A program made the position numbers and the translations under genes. This document shows, in pieces, positions 51,348 through 63,891 of a DNA stretch of 64,000 nt. Source of the stretch: Planococcus citri (Eukaryota > Arthropoda > Insecta > Hemiptera > Pseudococcidae); contig NC_088681.1 in assembly GCF_950023065.1 (NCBI RefSeq), positions 68,668,836 to 68,732,835 on the forward strand, read 5' to 3'. The notes under the pieces are model-generated. The model did no database searches and was not told the DNA's origin. It saw only the letters and a list, made by a program, of their open reading frames with translations. Position 1 is the stretch's first letter; every line of letters begins with the position of its first letter.

Positions 51348-52657
51348 GGGGTAACGGCCCAGTTTTTTTTGCCCCCCAAGAATTTTCTGAAAAATAAGCC
51401 ACCAAAGTCATGAATCGAATTGAAAACCATATCAACATGTTTTGTGGTTCTTTTGGAACACAATGCCCTTGAAAAACTGCATTTTCCATTTAATCTTCAT
51501 GGTTCAGGGGACTTTGAAAAATGTGATGTGAATTTTAGTCGATTTTCTTAACAAAATTTTAAAAAAGTGTGTTTTGATTTTAAGGATTGGACGCACTAAT
51601 TTCGATCAAAATGAGTTCATGAGTACATCGCTGAATTCTACACGCTCTGGTCTATTAGATGAGCTGGTTAGTTTTCATCAAAATTGTTTTCTAAAAATTT
51701 TTAGAGGGGGTAAAAAAATAGGGAACGATTCAAGCCCAGTTTTCTATTTTTTTTTACCGGGTAAAAAAATAGAAAATCCATATTAATTTTTGTTCTCTAA
51801 TTTTTTTACCCCCCACTATTATCAGAATTTTTGCTCGTTGAAGACGGTTTAAAGGCGTGATATAAATTTTATTCATTTTTGGGGAAGTTTTGAATGTATG
51901 GCTCTGAACTTTTGTAAATAATATTGTCTAAAAAACACTTTCTACAGTTGATTACATCAATGTAAATAATCAACCAAAAAAATTGAATAAAATATGATTG
52001 ATACCCCTCTAATATAGGTTGTCTGTGAAAGCAAACAAAACAAAAACGGGTACAAAATTGAAAACCTTAATCATAGCAATAACATGGAAACAGAAAATTG
52101 TAGCAGGAACTTTCACCATCTATGTATATCCGCAAAAAATGTCTAAAAAATGGTTTCTTGTGAAAAAATGCGTTCAGCTGGTGGTCCAGGAATTTTAGAG
52201 TCCAAAAATACCTATGTATATTAGATTTTTTTGTTGAAAATTTGCACAAATAATCTTTATAAATTCTCAATTTTATTCTCAATTAGGTTTTCAAGCAATG
52301 AATACACTAATGATATCGGAAAGGGCACTTTTTGGCATGATTAATTAATAATTTGTCAGGAAACGTTGAATCTATATTGTTACTATTGAAAACACAGAAA
52401 AAATTGGGGGTAAAAAAAATAGCGAACGGGGGTAAACGAAGTAGCGAATGGGGGTACAAAAAATTGCGAACTCGTTTTTTTGCAAAAAAAAATTTTTCTG
52501 GCGAACCTAATGAAATTAAACTTTTGGCAAACACTGAATCTTGTCAACAAATGTTTGCTGATTTCAATGCGCTTTTCAGTTTTTCTCTAGCTTCATTAGG
52601 TCAGAAGAAATTTCAAGATATGTCCTTAGGGGGGTAAAAGAATAGGGCCGTTACCCC
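51348..52657. mobile_element. TA-flanked TIR element with internal GGGGGTAAA motifs
   Basis: Ends GGGGTAACGGCCC and GGGCCGTTACCCC, each flanked by TA (51346-51347, 52658-52659). The subterminal motif GGGGGTAAAAAAATAGGGAA recurs near 51707, 52406, 52429 and 52452, and inverted near 51805. 1.31 kb, no transposase. End structure (GGGG start, TA flank) is like that of the 15136-16047 element, but the sequences differ. Confidence 0.72.
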
Positions 52658-52664
52658 TATGTTA

Positions 52665-53900
52665 GGGTTCCTTCAATGAAAATACGATGTCGACTTGAGC
52701 ACAAATCTGCCTTCCCAGCAACAATTCTACAGGTGACTTGTTCATTGTTTTATTAGGCATTCGACGATATAACATCAGGAATTGCTTCAATTTCTCATTA
52801 ACGTCTTGTGGTGATGCATTCAACGTTTTTAACGCCTTCTTGAACGTTGCGTTGTAACGTTCGACTTGCCCATTTGTGGCAGGATGGAAAGGAGCTGACG
52901 TACGATGTTTGATGCCTTTCTATTTGAGAAAATTCTGGAATTCGGCTGATGTGAATGCTTTACCATTATCGCTGACGATGACACTTGGATAACCAAAACG
53001 TGAGAATATTTCAGTACATTCTCTGATGACTGTAGTAGCATTTTCGTTTTTAACAACTGAGATCTCCGGCCATTTGCTGAACGAGTCTACGAGAACAAAA
53101 TATTTGAGACTCTAAAATGGTCTGGCAAAATCGACGTGAACACGCTCAAACGGCTGCTCTCAACTTTTCCAAGTTTGACCCAGCCACCAGCAAATACCTC
53201 GAGCAAGCAATTTCATCATGTGAAACTCTAAAATAAACAGAGTGCAATTAATTAAGTAGGTATCTGCTCTTTTAACGACGTGGGAATAACGATACGACTG
53301 CCACAAAAAATACATCCTTCTTGTAAGGATAATTTGAGTAAGTTGATATTGAAACAATCAACCAGTTCCAAATTGTGACCTTTCTCCAATGCTTCCATCA
53401 GCTTCTTCAACTTCAGTTCAACGATGATTGACGATGTAACTGGTAATTCTTCCAACACGTTCGTTTGAACAACATCAGGTTCTTGGTTGGAATCTGTTTC
53501 TAATGATGATGGAAGTCTGGATAACGCATTGACGTTGGCATGAGCATTGGTTCGGAAATATTTAATCTTGGTATGTATACAATTGAAGAAAAATAGCCTA
53601 ATGTTGCATACGCATTGCCGAATGAACAGGTAAACCTTTGTCTGGAGAAAATATCTTCATAAGAGGTTCGCAATCGGTGATGAGCGTAAATTTACGACCA
53701 TAAACATATTGGTGGAACTTTTTTATTCCATAAACGATCGCGTATGCTTCTTTATCAATGTGAGCATACTTCTGCTGCATTTGATTTAACGACTGAGATG
53801 CATACTGAATTGGGTGCTTGGAACCATCGGCAATCAGTGCAATAATATGGCTGCTACAGCAAACAGTGAAGCGTCAGTTGCCACAATGAGATTGAGAGCA
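52665..53900 (-). mobile_element. Ty3/gypsy-type pol fragment: RNase H and integrase, decayed
   Basis: Read right to left: TDAS and a frameshift, then QYASQSLNQMQQKYAHIDKE with YVYGRKFTLITD (RNase H, 53598-53880); an integrase zinc-finger remnant near 53160-53230; and the integrase core with HVDFA (Asp at 53130-53132), VDSFSKWPE, VSDNG (about 52967) and PATNGQVERYN (Glu at 52860-52862). The three DDE residues remain, but at least one in-frame stop (about 52921) and a frameshift break it. gag, protease, RT and LTRs are not seen. A relic only. Confidence 0.82.
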
Positions 53901-55059
53901 GAGTTGAAATGCACCAAAACTCATTCAAACGATAATATCGGTTTAATTTTGAATTTTAAGGGATGGGAGGGGGCGGGGTTATATTTAAAAAAACAGGGAC
54001 CTGTTTTCAAATGAAATACCATTTTTCAAAAAGTTGATTCCATCTCCTTCCAAAAACCACCATCACTCATAACAAGTTTTGATTTGAAAATAAAATACTC
54101 CAAAAAACCAAATTTAGGGATTTTGGAAATTGAAGATACCTATTCACCAAAGAAAGAAATTTTTCAAGTTTTTCCCAATAAAAAATTTTCACAGCATGTG
54201 TTTCGGCTTCTGTTTTATTTGATTTTTTGTGTTTTTTTTTCGTGTGGTGAGGGGGTCCTTTGTACTTACATAATGGGCCAATATGTATTGCTTGAGAAAA
54301 AGAAATAAGTTTTTTTCCCAGGAAGAAGATTATTGGGGAAAATTTTGACGTGGAAACCGAGAATTTTGAAAAAATTTTCGAGTGAGTAGTTCAAAATGAT
54401 GTAGCATGTAAGTGAATGTTTTCAGTACAAATTCTCTCAGATTTCTGCAATTTTTTGCAGTTTTTTGAGCTTTTGAGTCGATTTTAAAATTTTGAAAATG
54501 GTCCTATAATTCCCCTAGATTAAGGATGCGATTAGTGACAATTGAATTTTCTTGAAATTTTAAGTGAATCTTCATAAATGATCAAAAAAGTGTGATTCAA
54601 TAGAATTTGTCGTCATCTTCACTTTTTTTCACGAAGATTTAAATAAATTTCAAACGTCACTTTTCCACTTTAAAATCAGCAGTTTTCTTGAAAAATCCAA
54701 TCAAGAAGTGATATTTTTAAAAAACACATTTTTACTCAGGAAATCTGCAACTTATAGAATCCAGGATTTATATTAAACTAGCTAGCTAAATTATTTCGAA
54801 ATGTGCTATTTTGCAACTAAATTTCCTGAAGCACTCACACAATTAAATCTCTTTTGAAATACTCGTAATTTCTAGCAACATTTTTCGACCTTGAGTGAAA
54901 AAAAAATTTTAAATACGTTTTCCTTCTAAACTGCAATATTGATAACTGCGAATGGTTTTGAGTTATTTAGGTTGCAGTAATCATCTTCTGGCAGGCGCAG
55001 AACTACATTTGAAAATTTTTTCACACTCCTCAGTCCCCTCCTCTCCACCAGACTTTGGA
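53901..55059. other. Intergenic, no gene
   Basis: AT-rich, nothing recognised. Confidence 0.5.
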
Positions 55060-55735
55060 TTATTCACTCTAAAATATGATGCAGTGGGCAAGTAATTTTG
55101 GAACCTCCAGTGACTTTTTGAAAGGTTTCATGGCGTTTTTAGGAAAATTGAAATTTCCAAAAAACAGCTGGAAGCTTCAAAACCACTTGAAACAGACATG
55201 CAGTCGACTTCATATTATTATTGTATTGAAATTAATTTGCAGAGTAAATTTCGGCGTGCTAACCCCATTTGATGAAATTTTGGGGAAATTTCCACTTTCA
55301 AAAATCTACTGGAGGCTCCAGTAATTTTCAAGAAACCGCTGGAGGCTCCAAAACGACTTGAAATTCACCTGCAGTCGACTTCATAGCGTATTGAAATTAG
55401 TTTGCAGAATTAATTTTTGCTTTCCAACTTCATTTGATGAAATTTTGTGGGAATTTCGAGTTTCAGAAATCTGCTGGAGGCTCCAGAACTGCTCTAAACG
55501 GTTTGAAACAGTTTCCAATCGATTTGGCAGGTCGAAAATAGGGTGTATCCCAAATTTAAGCTTTCTAGATCAATTTGGTAAAATTTTGATTTTTTCTCAC
55601 ATTTTGGCCAAAATTTGATTTTTGAAAATTCACCAAAAATCGAAAAAGGCACTTCATCACTTGAAATTTTGACAGGTGATGAATTTTTGCCTGCTCTTTC
55701 GATCTACCTCAGTACAGTTTAAATCAAATTTACAC
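55060..55735 (+). mobile_element. CTCCAG-family element, loop and right arm only
   Basis: Collinear with the right half of the element at 1-1530 (AAATCTGCTGGAGGCTCCAG, AATCGATTTGGCAGGTCG, GATCTACCT end), with no left arm. A truncated copy. Confidence 0.65.
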
Positions 55736-58700
55736 ATGTACGAAGCTCTACATTTGATGGAGATGGGTAGATTTTAGGTGAAGAATAAATTTCGACGAAG
55801 CTCGTCAAAATGAATTTTTATGATGGTTTATTTACAATAAAAGCACATAAAAAGAAAGTGGGGTCTAAAGTTTTGGCTGCCTGAATTATTTCTCACAGCT
55901 TTAGTAAGATTTTGAATATTTTTGGAGAAATCCACGAATCTCGTTAATGACTTCAAATCGTAATTTTTGTTTAAATATGAATCCAAGTTTTCTTCTCGCC
56001 CCAAACTATAACTCGAGCCTCGTACACAGGAAATTCCATACGTTATTTTTGTAAAACTGTCAAGTCTTTTTTCCATCTAGTTGAGAAAACTCCTCAAACT
56101 GCCTACAAATTTCGTAGAAACCATCAAAACTTGGTCTACGAGTAAAACACCACATCGTACGAGAGAGTCTAACGTTGACATAAACTTTTTCGTGGTACAT
56201 CGTTTATAGTCAGGCAGGCCATAGCATCGGGTAATCTCTCCATAAACATTCAGCCGAAGCGCAGACACGATTTACGAGATTACCGGGCAATTTGTATTGA
56301 AAACGGTTATCCCTCTGAATATCCACGACCACCAGCATCATCCTACTACCCGACAACCCGGCATCATTCAGTATACTATAGCACTAGGTATACCTACCCT
56401 ATGTGGATATGAAGACTTGGCAAAACTCTACAGTTAAGACCGTTAATACTGGGGTGATTTTGCCAACTAGAATTTACTGGTATTTTTCGTTAAGCGCATT
56501 CTCGTGTCGTTTATTTACCAATGCTTGCGAAATAGGTCACAAAAAACTTTGTAATCTGTCTAAATGAGAACGTTTCATAAATTTATTCAACTCGAAAGGA
56601 GAACTTAGTGGGTGAGGGGGGAGGGGAAGGGGCGTTGACATTTTCGTGAGAATGTTTGTATAAAAATATAGGACCGAGTTGCTTTTTGAATAAAAAAAAT
56701 TGCTCGAAAATACGATAGAATGGGAATTACTGTCGCTCGAGTCGATTTTTAGGCAGGTAGGAATTATACTCGGCTCGTATTTGTCGGCTTCGGTGTCAAT
56801 TGTCAAATGTATAGCGTTATTTTTGGGCGCTTTCCATCAGCTAATCTTATAACTATACTCTCGTTTCTCGTCTGGAATAATTTGTGTATCCCCTTAGGCC
56901 TCGAGGAACTCTTAAAACACGTAGAGTAGGTTTTTAAGCGAGCGCAAAGCGCAACACAAGACGGAAAAATAACTAATTAGGAGCCAAGGTCGTGCCAGGC
57001 AAAAGTTTATACCCGAAGGAGAAATCATGTTCAACTTGTTTGACGTGCTATTCGAGAAGTTGCTGCTGCGGCGCCCACCTCAGCAGCTTTTGCTTCTTTA
57101 CTCCGACTGAGAAATAGAAAAGGTTAATTTATCAACACATGGTGTTATTCTCTTGTAGTAGTAAGGTAGGAAGCGTTTGATTTTCATTTAAGCTGCTTAC
57201 AAAAGTGAAAATACGTCGCTTATGAATGCGATTAACATACCGTAGCCCAGTCAGGATCTGTTATAAACCGCCCCCGAGTTGATATCTAAGATTTTGCGAG
57301 CGAAAAATAATACAGCCGGGTGTGCTGGGTGTTGATTTTCACACGTTATCTTTATTTCTGCGTGGACGCGGATTATATGTACTTCTAAGGAATAGGTTTT
57401 CATTTCTGTCGAACGTGGTATTCTTTGGCCATCGACGTCGGTGTTGTTGGTGGCTTGGCGGGCGGCCTTCGTACATAAACCCTATCGACACTCTTACTCG
57501 AGTTAGGTATATTTACGATAAAGATTACACGTTTAGTCGCCATGGGTTATCGGCTAAATACCGAGGACTATTCCGAGTATGGTTGGTGATAAATTTCGAA
57601 AACTTTTCAGTATTTAGTGTGAAGTCAAGTCGAAAAAAATCGACGTCAAATTTTTCACCAGCTCGAGCCAGCAAAGGACACGTAGGCTAGAATAACCCGA
57701 AAGGTAAGATTTTTTTTCAAATTACCACCTACGTTTATTTATTTCCAAATTTTAGCGTTGTTTGATTAGTTTTATTTTTGTACATCTGCCTATCCTTACT
57801 CTAATAATGTTGCTTTTCAACGTGCCTTTTTTAAAAAGTAGGTATTTTATACACGTCGAATTGAGGTTGATGGCGTTTTCAACGACGAAGGTAGGTAATA
57901 CGGTGACACGTAAAATGTGAACGCCATCGCCATTGGCATTAACATTAAAAATAGAATTTCATCGTTTATTCAAGCGAAAGCACATAACCACACAAAGTCA
58001 GAGTAAATTAACCAAACCCCTTGGAAATTTCGAATACCCGATAGGTACGAGATTTTTTCAGCGGCTGATCGTGTCACCAAGGTCGTGCAAAAAAAATTCT
58101 CAGAAAAAAACTGAACAGAGGGTTCGCATTTTAATAGACTGCGTTATTGAGCTTATTATTATCATCGGTAGAGGCAGGTATGGTATCTCATGGGTGGCAT
58201 TTTGAAATATGAGTTTCGTACCGTAATATATTGAACGTACCTACTATATAATAAGCGTAATGACATCGTTTGTTTTTAACTAAAGCTTTTGAATAAAAGT
58301 TGGTCTGCGAAATTTATTGGAACGAGTGATGCCTATACGTTTGAAATTTTGCTTTGTTTGGAGTTGAATTTCGATTCTTTTCGAACGTATTATTTTTTTA
58401 TTCGGAGATTCGGGCAAGGTCATCTACCTTTGTGGAAAATTGGTACGATTTCCTCTAGTTAATATTTATCGAGTATTAGAGAAATTATGCGAGATTGGGG
58501 ATTTGATTCATTCTATTCGATGAGCTTATAAATAATACCTCGTTATTAATTTTTTTTCTCAAACACGCAGGTAATTGGAATTTTGGAAACAAATTCAACC
58601 ATAGGATGTATTTCGGTAATTTAAAAAAAATATATAATTTCAAATTAAAATAACGGTACTTCATTCTACTTTTTTTATGGTTCAGAAGGAAGAAGAAAAA

Positions 58701-58929
58701 CAATTCAAATATTGGCCTGAACTTCAAAATAAAATATAAATTCTATACGCTTTCCAAATAAAATGGAACTATGAAAATTCCCTGTCATCTTATGTGAAAT
58801 TCTCATGGTGTCTAATCAAGTTTTAGCAGAGAAAGGAGGATTCCCGATTTATGGTTTCATTAACACAAATGGTCAATAGTTGTGAAATTTTTCCAGAATG
58901 TCAACTTCCCAGGGAAAAGCAATTGGATT
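55736..58929. other. Intergenic, apparently single-copy
   Basis: No gene supported. The longest open frame (57322-57690, 122 codons, +) has no domain I recognise; see findings. Confidence 0.4.
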
Positions 58930-61080
58930 AGATCAGTTCCAGTTGGTCGGATCGCAAGAAATTTCTGATCTGATTTAATCTGATCCGATCTAATCTCATC
59001 AGATCTCATGAAACCGGTCTAATCAGATCTAATTGAACTGTTCCCAAAAGCTATGATCGGATATCTGATTTTATCTAATCTAATCTGATCAGATCGGATG
59101 AAACAAATATAAGCAGGCCTGATTATATTTCAACGAACTGGTTAAAAAATGACCTTCTCAAAACAGTGTAAACTGGTCAGATCAGATCTCAGGAAAGCTC
59201 AGATCTGATGTGATTTGATGAGATCCAATAAAGAAGGTCTATAATTGAAGACAAAATCATATCTTCTCAGATGAGTCAATTTCCTGCTCTCTTCTGATCT
59301 GATTGAACCTGCCTGATTGAATCTAATCAAATAGATCTAAGCTGCTTTGATCAGTTGTAATCACACAAGTTCAAACTATGGCCAATGAATAGATCTGAAT
59401 ATACTCAGATAGATCTAATCAGATCCGGATGTTCCTCAGATCCAATTGGATCAGCTCAGCTCAAACCTGATCAGATGTTATCATTTTCGCCCGAAGTATA
59501 TGTACAACGAGATTGGCTCAGATAGGTTCAATGATACATTTCCTGATCTGATCTGATGTAATCTAATCAGATCTGATTGAACTGGTCTAATGAGATTTAA
59601 TCATGAGGTTCTAGTGTTAATTAGGTTGGTACACAAGTCTAAACTGGTCTCATCAGATTCATGAATGTTTTGAAGCAATCTGATGTGATCTAAAATCTAA
59701 TCTGATGTAATGTGATCTGACCTGATCTGATCTGATTTGATTCGATTAGTTCTGATCTGATCTGATCTGATCTGGTCTAATCTGGTCTGATTCAATCTGA
59801 TCTTATCTGATTCAATCTGATCTTGTTGATCTTATCTGATTCAATCTGATTTTATCTGATTCAATCTGATCTTATCTGATTCAATCTGATTTTATCTGAT
59901 TCAATCTGATTTTATCTGATTCAATCTGATCTTATGTGATTCAATCTGATATTATCTGATTCAATCTGATTTTATCTGATTCAATCTGATTTTATCTGAT
60001 TCAATCTGATTTTATCTGATTCAATCTGATCTGATCTGATTCAATCTGATCTGATCTGATTCAATCTGATCTTATCTGATTCAATCTGATCTTATCTGAT
60101 TCAATCTGATCTTATCTGATTCAATCTGATCTTATCTGATTCAATCTGATCTTATCTGATTCAATCTGATCTTATCTGATTCAATCTGATTTTATCTGAT
60201 TCAATCTGATTGTATCTGATTCAATCTGATTTTATCTGATTCAATCTGATCTTATGTGATTCAATCTGATATTATCTGATTCAATCTGATTTTATCTGAT
60301 TCAATCTGATTTTATCTGATTCAATCTGATTTTATCTGATTCAATCTGATCTTATCTGATTCAATCTGATTTTATCTGATTCAATCTGATTTTATCTGAC
60401 TCAATCTGATCTTATCTGATTCAATCTGATCTTATGTGATCTGATGTGATGGGATCCGATCTAATGTGATGTGATGTGATGTGATATGATATTATCTGAT
60501 CTTATCTTTTTTCAAAATGAATTGTCGCTATTCCCACGAGGAGGTGGGAGAAATTTTGATCTGATCTAATCCAGTCCAATCTGATCTTATCAGATCTGAT
60601 CTAATCCAGTCCAATCTGATCTTATCAGATCTGATTCAACTACAGGTTCAATAATGATAATTATAATTAAGCAGACCTACATCAGTCTGATCAGATCCAG
60701 GGAATGCTTGGATCTCATTTGATCCCATCCGGTCGAATATAATCAGTACTTACCTCTGATTGAACACATCAGAACTAATGTGATCAGATCCAATCAAACG
60801 GGTCTAAATATGTTGTAGATCTAATCATGCTCTCAAACAGATTTAAACTGATTGATCTGGTCTGATCTGATCTGATCCATCAATACCAAATTCTGATATC
60901 AACTGATTTAATTAGATCAGACGTGATTGAATAGATTTAAACTGATGAGACCTAATCAAACCTGTCTGATTAAATCTGATGAGATATCATTTCAACTGTT
61001 CAGATAAGTGGATCTCAAATCAGATCTTTTCAGATTGGTATATTTCCAGCTCAATATATTTTGATCAGATCCAATATTTC
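58930..61080. repeat. GATC-rich satellite, second large locus
   Basis: About 2.1 kb of CTGATC/GATCTGAT-type imperfect repeats of the same flavour as 16365-18545, with a homogeneous 20-bp array in the middle. The ends decay gradually. Confidence 0.82.
59795..60440. repeat. 20-bp tandem array, about 32 copies
   Basis: Unit TCTGATTCAATCTGATYTTA, in perfect 20-bp register over about 640 bp, with few substitutions (mostly at the C/T position). It is the young core of the surrounding satellite. Confidence 0.92.
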
Positions 61081-63762
61081 ACGCAGGTTGATTCATTATA
61101 CATAATTACTTAAACTTGAATGAAAATTATTTCCAACTCTTCTTTTGAGGTCTCATTCATTTCTTTTCACTTTTTTTTTATAATGGAAGAGCCAAAAACG
61201 TGTAATAAGATTCATAATTTTTAAGCATTTGCTTTTTTTTTTTTTTTTTTGAAGAAATTGCCTGACTTTGAAAGTACATACATTATCTCTAGACTGATTG
61301 AACCTGCAGCAAATTTTTATGCAGCGCCTTGAAGTGCGACTCGACAGGAGCATTGAAATCAGAAGAATGATACCAGATAATCATATTTTGAAAAACTCAT
61401 CAAGTTGAATTTTCTAAAGGAGGCGCAAATTTCGAAAATTTGAGAGCTGCGTTTTGAAAATTCAAAAAAAAATGCTATGGACACAAAGAGTCCTAATTTT
61501 GGCCAAAATTTTGAAAAATTGAATTAAAAATGGGACATTGATCGTGGCTAATTTATAGTATGCTGAGATGGAATATTATTAAATATTTTTTTGATCGGAT
61601 CCTCTGACACCCCTCCCCTTTGAAAGTATCCTTGAACTGATGGTGTTTAAAACATCAAAAAATTAAAAATATCAACATTTCACATCCCATTTTTACAATT
61701 TTTAATTCAACCTTACTTGTTGTTCTAAAGTTGAGTTAAGAAAAAAAATATGCAGTGTTTCCACTTTTTTTTTTATCAAATGTTCAACTTGAGCACCCAT
61801 TTACCTCTTTTGAAGGGACTTTTCAATCGAATATAAGCAAGTTGTAAAAATTGTTTTTCACATAGGTATACTTTTTTTTTTTTTTTGGTTGAAAAATTAA
61901 ATACTCATATGTGTAGATGATTTTGATTTTATGATATTATTAATTTCTTTCTTCGTTTTCAAATGAGTTCATTTTATTATACCTATTTTAAAGTTGCTCG
62001 AGACCGAATTTGCATTAATTTTTGCACAATTTTCACGTTTGCTGTGAAATTGGCTTTTCGTCACACCTGGGAAATTATCGATAAAATTATATGTTAAGGA
62101 AGGAACAAGCCAATTAATCAGGCTGTCCCATAGCTCGAGATTAATCTCATCAACTTTACGAATTAGAATACGAAATTTAAATCGGAATAAAACAAAATAA
62201 TCGTAGCATTAAAAATTCAATGACCCTGCGACCCTTTGATAATTTTAATTTTTCGAGGCTCTCAAATCTACAGAATAGAGATTGCACTACATTCAAATTA
62301 TACGAATTCCCAATAAAAACCTCTCGAGTAAAATCGCACTAAAAAATAAAAAAAGTCGAGATTACATCTAAATTTCGAAATTGCTGCGAAAATTTCACTA
62401 CGAAATTGCAAAAGAGAACGTACACATGCCACTAATTTTATCTCTATTCAGAAACGATGAGAAGGTGTTACGCGTCTCGTCTTGTGTGGAAATAGCGGAA
62501 AATATCCTTGAGGGATCTGGTAATACGAACTTTCTAGTATGTTAGCATCTTATATATGTAACAACTTTAGGCAAAATACCATCTCGCTTAACTTTTTAAT
62601 GTATCGTTAACCTAGAAAGAAGAAAGTCGAATGAGAAAATTTCGTTTGTAAACTGATTACTTACGAGTATACTCGCTTGCTGTGGCTGCAGCGTGAACAA
62701 AAAACTCGCTAACGATATTTCATTTCCTCTCATATCCTCTTGTAGGTACTTGTACCAAATCATGATGGGTATATCGATTCGTGAGGCGAGTTGGTTTTAT
62801 TTTACGAATCTCTTATAAGTATACGACAATTCTCATAAGGGTGCGAGGGTGATGTGAGGGTGTTGAAATCGTCTTCATGTGTGGTGGAAAAGTTGTCGTG
62901 TGGGTTAAATTATTCGATTCGAGTGTACGATGAAGAAGGTTTACACAATCTGGCGATGATTTCAGGTTGAGGGGTTGGTAGAAGGGATCGGGTCTCTATT
63001 TCGGCTCATCGACGCTTTTCAAATCTAGTATTCGTCGTCGTCGTCGTCGACGTAGTATTGATCTTTATACGAATAGAATTTGAACTCTCGACAAAGTTTT
63101 GGAATAAATTTACCTAAAGGAATTTCAAATCGCTGGAGAACACAGCTTTGTACAACTTATTCGTCGGCTTAGTAACGGTTATACCGGTGTGACCAGAAGA
63201 TTGGGGAGGGGGCAGGGGGTTTCTTGCCAAAGTGTCTACCTACTACGACGTTGGATTTAGAGGAAAATCTGCGAGCTGCGTGAGAGAGTATAAAGGGTCG
63301 AGATTCTATAGAACGGTATGGTTCACCTTCGTCATAGTCATCAGAAGGCATATATGGGGAGAAGGATGGGTCTGGAGTTTGGACATTTTTCAAAATCAAT
63401 ACGTTTCGTTTTATACTATATTCTGGTAAAAGGTTATACGAGCACGATGAGGTGGTGCTGTGCATATGACACGAACGCATCGATATGCTAATATTTTACA
63501 TGGCTATGCCGATGCCGATGACGACAATAAAACTCGTTACGTTCGACTGTCTATCCTCTGATAACCCTATGACATATTTACACGTATAGGTACGCGTAAA
63601 ATTACTATCGAACTTTTTCATTTCATATTTTTTTTTGTGTAGATAAAACGAGCGCAAAAATTTTTCATTTATACTAACCTGGTTTTCGTGCTTCGGATTT
63701 TGTATGTTTTCAGTTACCTACGAGTAAAAAGAGGCAAACGAGTATAAAACGCCAGCGACAAA
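61081..63762 (+). other. EST-3 upstream region
   Basis: Single-copy in appearance. A T-rich tract ending TATGTTTTCAG at about 63713 could be the 3' splice site of a 5' UTR intron. TATAAAA at 63743-63749 is too close to the ATG to be its TATA box. (TCG)n at about 63030-63050. No other gene seen. Confidence 0.4.
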
Positions 63763-63891
63763 ATGATCGTAAAAATGAAAAATACCACCATCAACGGTGT
63801 AGAAAACACCTGCAAACTTAGCGGCTTTCCTTACTTCAGCTACTTGGGAATTCCATACGCTAAGCCGCCAATTGGTAACTTACGATTTCAG
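63763..63891 (+). CDS. EST-3: carboxylesterase type B, exon 1 only (continues beyond window)
   Basis: 43 codons from ATG (context CAAAATGA) through FPYFSYLGIPYAKPPIGNLRFQ to donor GTAAGTG. Length, phase and the FSYLGIPYAKPP signature match exon 1 of EST-2. A second in-frame Met at codon 5 (63775) is an alternative start. No hydrophobic signal peptide precedes the fold. The catalytic exons lie right of the window, so activity cannot be judged. It is the third esterase in the same orientation, about 28.7 kb downstream of EST-2. Confidence 0.88.

Noticed and set aside
59795..60440. CRISPR-like array
   Set aside because: Contiguous 20-bp satellite with no unique spacers, in an animal genome.
63743..63749. 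TATAAAA as the EST-3 TATA box
   Set aside because: It is only 14 nt upstream of the ATG, leaving no room for a start site about 30 nt downstream and a 5' UTR, unless a later Met is used.
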